A stretch of DNA of 53,040 nt from Vicinamibacterales bacterium. Its GTDB lineage: Bacteria; Acidobacteriota; Vicinamibacteria; Vicinamibacterales; Fen-181. Position numbers and translations under genes: made by a program. The DNA lies in the NCBI GenBank assembly GCA_036504215.1, contig DASXVO010000087.1, positions 1-53,040 on the forward strand, given 5' to 3'. The notes beneath the pieces were generated by a model. The model searched no databases, was not told the DNA's origin, and was given only the letters and a program-made list of their open reading frames with translations. Positions 51,301 to 53,040 of the stretch are shown piece by piece (within the stretch, counting starts at the first letter, position 1; every line of letters starts with the position of its first letter).

Positions 51301-52200
51301 GGCCAGTCGGAGGCGATTGGCGACGGCATCACGAATCCGGCGCATCTGGACAAACTGGGCACAACCGCAGTGGCCGGCGACACTCTTTGGACCGACTACC
51401 GGGCCAGCGTCGGCATCCGATCGAGGGTTGCGGGCACACTGGGGCTCGAGGTGCGACGAAAGGACGATCGCACTTTCCTGCGATTCGAACTCGATTTCGC
51501 CGCGGGTGTCCGGCGGCTCATCAAGGCCGTCGACGGGGTGTTCTCGTCGCTCTGGGAAGATCGTGTGACGCTGGCGGCGGGTCGCGAGTACCTCGTCACC
51601 GTCGATGTTCAAGGCGATCAGGCGGCAGCATTCGTGGATGGCGTCGAAGTGTTTCGAGGGATGGACCACTCGGTGGCCATCGGGTGTGTCGGCCTCTTCT
51701 GCTACGCGAGCGCGGGGGCGGTGTTCTCCTCGCTTTCGGTTGCACCGGCTGTCTGGGTGCCGCACTACCAGTTTGGTTCGGAGCGGCAACTGCCCTCCGG
51801 CACATGCGTCCGCGTTTCGCAGGCCGCGCCGGCCGCCGGCACGACGCCTCGACCAGGCGTGATCGAACGGCAGATCGATTCCGACGCTGCGCAGGTGGCG
51901 CGGTTCCCCGCGCGTGGCGTTCAGCTTCGATTCGTCGCGCGAAATGGCCAGCCGGGTCACACGCGCGTCTTCCTTCCCGACACCGAGTTCGCCGTGTCTG
52001 TTGACGCACAGGTCGTGCGCAAGGTCGATGGCACGGGTGTGTTCGTGCTGCCGCGCACATCAACACAGCTCGGCGCAGGCGAGTATCGGTGGTGTGTCGT
52101 CTATCGCCGCCAGGGAACCGGGCTGCTGCGACTCTCTCAGAGCGGCGACACGAGCGACGAAACGGTGACGCTCGACGTGCCCTGGACGAGCGTGAACTGA
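42331..52200 (+). CDS. Giant beta-rich protein with LamG-like repeats and a tectonin-like propeller
   Basis: This 3289-residue protein has no Sec signal at its start. Residues 1 to about 900 are long amphipathic beta stretches with repeating patterns (GLSLSLFGLGFRLIVHAHAA and similar), of unknown fold. A Gly-rich linker (AGGNGGGTGGGNNEG) lies near 1278-1292. Six modules of laminin-G/concanavalin-like type follow at about 1570-1790, 1972-2170, 2461-2580, 2587-2756, 2763-2948 and 2956-3138, each with a variant of 'G(I/L)xFRYxxxxxYYRFSMDxxxxYRRLVKxVNG...W'. Between the second and third, at about 2219-2447, WSTRSQ- and AVGADGSVW-type repeats resemble a tectonin propeller. It probably binds glycans or surfaces; the role is inferred. 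Confidence 0.78.
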   Translation: MAPDYSYPSPLSTLLPPGFGLDQVLPLDADTLAAIDAAVSYVDFTSRSTPQGLGLSLTVLIEGELAIPIPWVDGLALVFGGASGAGLTAFEASIALGPGTFEFQVDDVEIALRLPPDILKPAPGPSGTAAPYAEIAVRGGFSIDQALNLRFQGFDRLSLSPVTIGDTGIVISADDVRLDLSPTETIPEVVAAGFDESFIGVFIGNARVELPEGLPALAPEDLVLQKCAVGSGGVSGRLSAVYTPTYDENAKQFSGRGAGELFTVPFALTEIAIELKHGALVESKIAGKLLLPFFDHPTDVEIALNLDGRLTVKLAAPNGLFTLERADLLSMTLSSLGFDIADGLLTARISGSLTPLIAGIKWPTFTVNELSIDSKGHVRLAGGWMALPSQYALDFHGFRIEITKLGFGKTDDGGKWVGFSGGLKLVEGLPAGASVDGLRVIWYEDGRTPPIRLTLQGVGIEFEIPEVLRFKGAVNFSGPQTRTLPVSATLPSGGTETIQRFDGAISLDLLAINMSLDATLVVGQATGDRGNYGFFAIYVAVELPAGIPLGATGLAFYGFAGLFATQMEPNRKPEEGWYENADGGPGWYKRGTPGIVDLKTKWDPMPGSLALGAGTTIGTLPDNGQSFHGKLLFVLILPGPILMLEGRGDLLKKRSQQEGGGTASEPLFRAIAVLDGRAGTMTIGLDARYKYGAKGELLDIRGSAEAFFSFQDASAWHIYIGRKDPRERRIVATLFQIFLANSYFMLDGKNPFFQTGAWIGYEAKYKFGPAALEISAFIEADAVVSRKPVHFFGELTLHGGLSLSLFGLGFRLIVHAHAAADVFDPLHIRFDFHVALDLPWPLPDFSVDFSAEWGPFPDPPPIPLPLQDVAAEHLKVTTTWPLKRDATVPLLRPDYNRGDDFLVDTPPVYSEPSDFSVLPIIPLDARMHLTFGRPMNDDARVGVNPQPTTPEWDQIGDTSSGTGPARARFSLQEITLAKRTASGWTKVAWAPNPTPATPQQQMYGSWAPVPTANGAPGGVDQVKLWLWSKNPFDYTRHAGRAWDEWTATALPDYPCVPAAPDREDCFDLSDVDPGRIGSAPWHPPGFPDVTVQFATVDGATVISITTPGDVTGVRVRPSSQTDAVLLRCCADFRGRLPGVGSNPRVEYRFRFEVHTGAGGVPIPAASSQIVAVPGVDTGLALGPEMIVMLPRPAMTIEALISRAGSNASLAGFKADGTSAGRVGISSGSKQHVRLNGDGIVRLVVRSGGEGVLHQICETYSSLSVTDAVDGRGTRLGTTAGGNGGGTGGGNNEGVVVTGGSNGIGSVTITVEAGTDAGRVCIRRPPDPNDVNRRATMSDHLRDETARWSQTGDVLEPSTIYRLKIVTEVQVESDLSLNGFTAPSGSNTAYQLLPSPKQEQYAFFRTMGPPGLADLSTPEGVPADVPFACGLDNLTLYVKQTIPATVPAAGQAPFLARPVYRAYDVGVEFNEDYVDLMYRIARRDLVLQLYDANVQPVRDSLGRLVTLVNRWGRTEQLSLSETDQRLVKTLNDAGCATINESGIPHTGVLVAPISGVVLNADTVYEARLAPRLMHEDFGALDAGAVPNPGTGAIGKWVAVNESSASPASSWTIRETGTPPTHVVTQTANVRGGTDDGKDPVKPGALLLASDDSGRPSSDPTQPGNWSDYQTMVILRATARDGAVGILFRYQGAGTFYRFSMDGQRKYRRLVKVVNGTHTVLAEDDFAMQTAVDYRITIEAIGASLRVYQDGDLVFSVTDTTIAAGRLGLYSWGSLAPCFADVAIEDFGPRAVAAYRFKFTTSDFANFFHHLHSYSDETWRAPLDLATLRTNAALPADTATEAEHRAYAAAAQSVLGDRANQAPHGIQITRIESGGQAQGFLVESPEPLDWTRTSFTLKTADRRVAAPLPPLDVKLTDVTFATTDLAQHSVSLVLLNTADLSGCRIERSTLPGPDTDAASPHVLLIIRATGSDAGLLFQETFGPNALDRYEVIDLEPPQPPPTSYASRWIVANGRIEERNDYRGGSPMADVLPRRPGTMAVLETSFDNARIAFTLQTQSLRDVGVVFRCTDSEHFYRFSFSRFDPSFNGGFRRLVKRVNGVVTVLWEDTVMTDTSRPVRVTIETFDDRLIGYVDGSLVFNVRDSELPAGRPGYYCWGNTQAFFEELEVESLEADPVLWEPPLAASDELQFFDAPQTHGGPSIWTVAGGVVLQSAPTAGDDGAWEVVAGTADDVAVGADGSVWSTRSQRNRSVLARWNGLAWESKRGGGVRVAVDGEGKPWIVDATGSIARWNGTALQRLAGRAVDIGLGDPGAPAYIVGTKPELDGYELLYWNDPAWHAFSGAGVRIAVGPTGDPWVVNDRHQVWVFEWATQAWRQLPGEATDIAVGADGSVWIAGTTPAPGGGFVVSRWNQFAWEAVPGQGATAIAAGPDGNPWVVTNTRRLARWVGNRATKPGASALGGPQSLSDIHLRARLRSDSGGAIGLYFRYRDEGNYYRFSMDHDGVYRRLVKAVNGTVTVLWEDHTQYMTGRSYDVSICAQGRWLSVSIDSVALFTVQDFDHDAGRVGFYAYANPSARFENVVVTNSRRTAGPWTIRDETATGAPSWWRVRRGALAQITRIGEADANANIGTDAIVGDPAWSAYRVSAKMSCVTGEALGLVFCYRSDGNCYRLTVDAQHNLRTLTRHVAGVPSTLWQAPGGYTPGGPVVLMVEASGSNLVGYLNGERLFDVADPTFAAGAAGVSCCRNDSFELDSFEVRELPLAASALFRDRFAEKDTSTWTFVDGGGALRVSRWVARQSVLTRTLDKRSSRRLTAAEIARTRSFAIIDRDLRSDVMVVAGVTLHTAGSAGVVVRHQDEKNYVLFRLSSAQGRAELIEVTSGVAVTTWTTAITIAPGRELVLQLLLNGESVRSFIDGVPAFGPTPIAAGPGRIGLFSDADTTAEFARVAVYPVDRAFNTWLLSDAFDRLVPGRWTFVDEGTTNAPSQWTAGAGALGQSEAIGDGITNPAHLDKLGTTAVAGDTLWTDYRASVGIRSRVAGTLGLEVRRKDDRTFLRFELDFAAGVRRLIKAVDGVFSSLWEDRVTLAAGREYLVTVDVQGDQAAAFVDGVEVFRGMDHSVAIGCVGLFCYASAGAVFSSLSVAPAVWVPHYQFGSERQLPSGTCVRVSQAAPAAGTTPRPGVIERQIDSDAAQVARFPARGVQLRFVARNGQPGHTRVFLPDTEFAVSVDAQVVRKVDGTGVFVLPRTSTQLGAGEYRWCVVYRRQGTGLLRLSQSGDTSDETVTLDVPWTSVN

Positions 52201-52211
52201 ACCCTGAAGGC

Positions 52212-52640
52212 CTACCGCTTGTTCCGAAGGTTCTGCGGCGGCCAATCGCTTGGCTGCGGGATCCACATGTCTGGTGGAAGAAAGACGGAGTCGGCCAGGA
52301 GAATGCATCCAATCTGACTGATTCCTGAACGCACGGCCATGTGATGTTGTTCGCGGATGTGGCCCAGACGCGCCTGCATGTCGTCCACCGTCGCAGCCCC
52401 GTTGCCTTCCTTGAAGCACTCCCACGCGAGCCACTCTGGGAGCCTGTCGAATCTGGAGAAAGATCCGAACCCGGCGATCGCGTTGCGCGGCGACTTGAGC
52501 TTGAACAGGAACGGCGCGCCAGGCGTGCCGAGGAAAGCATAGTGGTCCGACGGTGTCCAAAAGTTGACCTCCTCCCACGTTCTCTTCCGGGACAGGAAGT
52601 CAAACCACCCGTTGTGGGTGACGGCGACCCAACCCTCCAT
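52212..52640 (-). pseudogene. N-terminal part of an HNH-type restriction protein, truncated
   Basis: The frame from ATG 52640 (GGAGG upstream at 52651-52655) encodes 142 residues: GWVAVTHNGWFDFLSRKRTW, VNFWTPSD, GAPFLFKLKSPRNAIAGFGS, FSRFDRLPEWLAWECFKEGN, then DMWIPQPSDWPPQN and a stop. This matches the EVE-like N-terminal domain of a family of putative restriction endonucleases whose C-terminal part is an HNH nuclease. The nuclease part is missing; the frame ends 12 bp beyond the stop of the giant gene on the other strand. Either it is a decayed gene, or the stand-alone domain has been kept. The first is more likely. Confidence 0.6.
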
Positions 52641-52719
52641 GCCCGCCAAGCCTCCGTAGCACGCCCACTGTAGCCCGTTCAGGACGCATGGGCCACGGTT
52701 CCCGCTGCGAGCGACAATG

Positions 52720-52738
52720 TCTCCACGACGGGGGACGA
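52720..52738. repeat. Insertion-sequence-end-like motif, copy 2
   Basis: TCTCCACGACGGGGGACGA matches 30164-30182 at 17 of 19 positions. It lies in the short gap between the truncated HNH-type gene and the nucleotidyltransferase gene. No transposase is adjacent. Confidence 0.35.
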
Positions 52739-52845
52739 TTCAAGGGGCTCCGCCGACCAATTCGTGTTCTCTGTCGCCGCAGGGCTGAGGTGCGTGGGCC
52801 GCGCAGACGGCGGCGCCGTATCATGAACCGAATCGGAGGTTGGCG

Positions 52846-53040
52846 ATGAAACATAGGCCCCTCTCGCAGCGCGAAATGGAAGCCGTTCGCGAGTTCTCTA
52901 CACGCATCCGCGCGGCGCTCGGCTCAAATCTCCTGGAACTTCGGCTGTTTGGCTCCAAGGCCAGGGGCGACTCTCGGCCGGACTCTGATCTCGACGTACT
53001 CGTGGTCGTCACCGGTGATCGCGTGGGGGCTGAAGACCTG
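52846..53040 (+). CDS. Nucleotidyltransferase (MNT-like), 3' end outside the window
   Basis: The frame from ATG 52846, with GGAGG at 52835-52839, runs off the right edge after 65 codons. LRLFGSKARGDSRPDSDLDV (about residues 32-51) carries the nucleotidyltransferase signature GSxARG...SDxD, typical of the minimal nucleotidyltransferases (MNT) that pair with HEPN toxins as antitoxins. A partner HEPN gene would lie just outside the window. An aminoglycoside-type enzyme is less likely given the short N-terminus. Confidence 0.75.
   Translation, partial: MKHRPLSQREMEAVREFSTRIRAALGSNLLELRLFGSKARGDSRPDSDLDVLVVVTGDRVGAEDL

Noticed and set aside
49048-51960. 970-codon antisense frame within the giant gene
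   Set aside because: Same reason: it mirrors the LamG-like modules on the sense strand and has no protein-like features.

Overview
The window is GC-rich bacterial chromosome. The order DUF2520 oxidoreductase-panB-panC-coaX-ssrA, the lipoprotein M48 peptidase, the tandem GT-C-like membrane proteins and the transposase type suggest an acidobacterium, perhaps of the Vicinamibacteria. That placement is inference; no rRNA gene is present.

Region 1 (1-14846) is ordinary chromosome. It holds a cluster of polytopic membrane proteins resembling GT-C glycosyltransferases (1-5507), a GAF/coiled-coil gene translationally coupled to a lytic transglycosylase (minus strand, 5488-9542), cysK behind a terminator-like hairpin, a 19-bp tandem repeat array, a DinB-like gene, and a tightly overlapping pantothenate-to-CoA operon ending in coaX.

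Region 2 (14878-34035) is ssrA (tmRNA) followed by about 19 kb that looks like one or two decayed integrative elements. The last 20 bp of ssrA recur exactly at 30305-30324 and as an 18-bp match at 34018-34035. A tyrosine-recombinase remnant lies next to ssrA, and a plasmid-type RepB primase gene and its small neighbour are broken. The cargo is defence, toxin-antitoxin and nuclease genes: a GIY-YIG protein, an HNH endonuclease, a HEPN protein with an AbiJ-like protein, a CdiA-CT RNase A-like toxin tail with a CdiI-like immunity gene, a winged-helix/nucleotidyltransferase pair, HipBA, HicBA and a 941-aa primase-helicase-nuclease of TOTE type. Several genes are pseudogenes, including a zinc metallopeptidase gene whose middle has been inverted in place.

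Region 3 (34329-52200) starts with an integrase-core transposase. A 16.4-kb unit of three tightly spaced genes follows, coding for proteins of 1337, 850 and 3289 residues: a fibronectin-III-like protein, a phospholipase-D-like protein with one degenerate HKD motif, and a giant beta-rich protein with six laminin-G-like modules and a tectonin-like propeller. None has a visible Sec signal peptide. This is the strongest candidate for an undescribed system in the window.

Region 4 (52201-53040) holds a truncated HNH-type gene and the start of a nucleotidyltransferase gene running off the edge.
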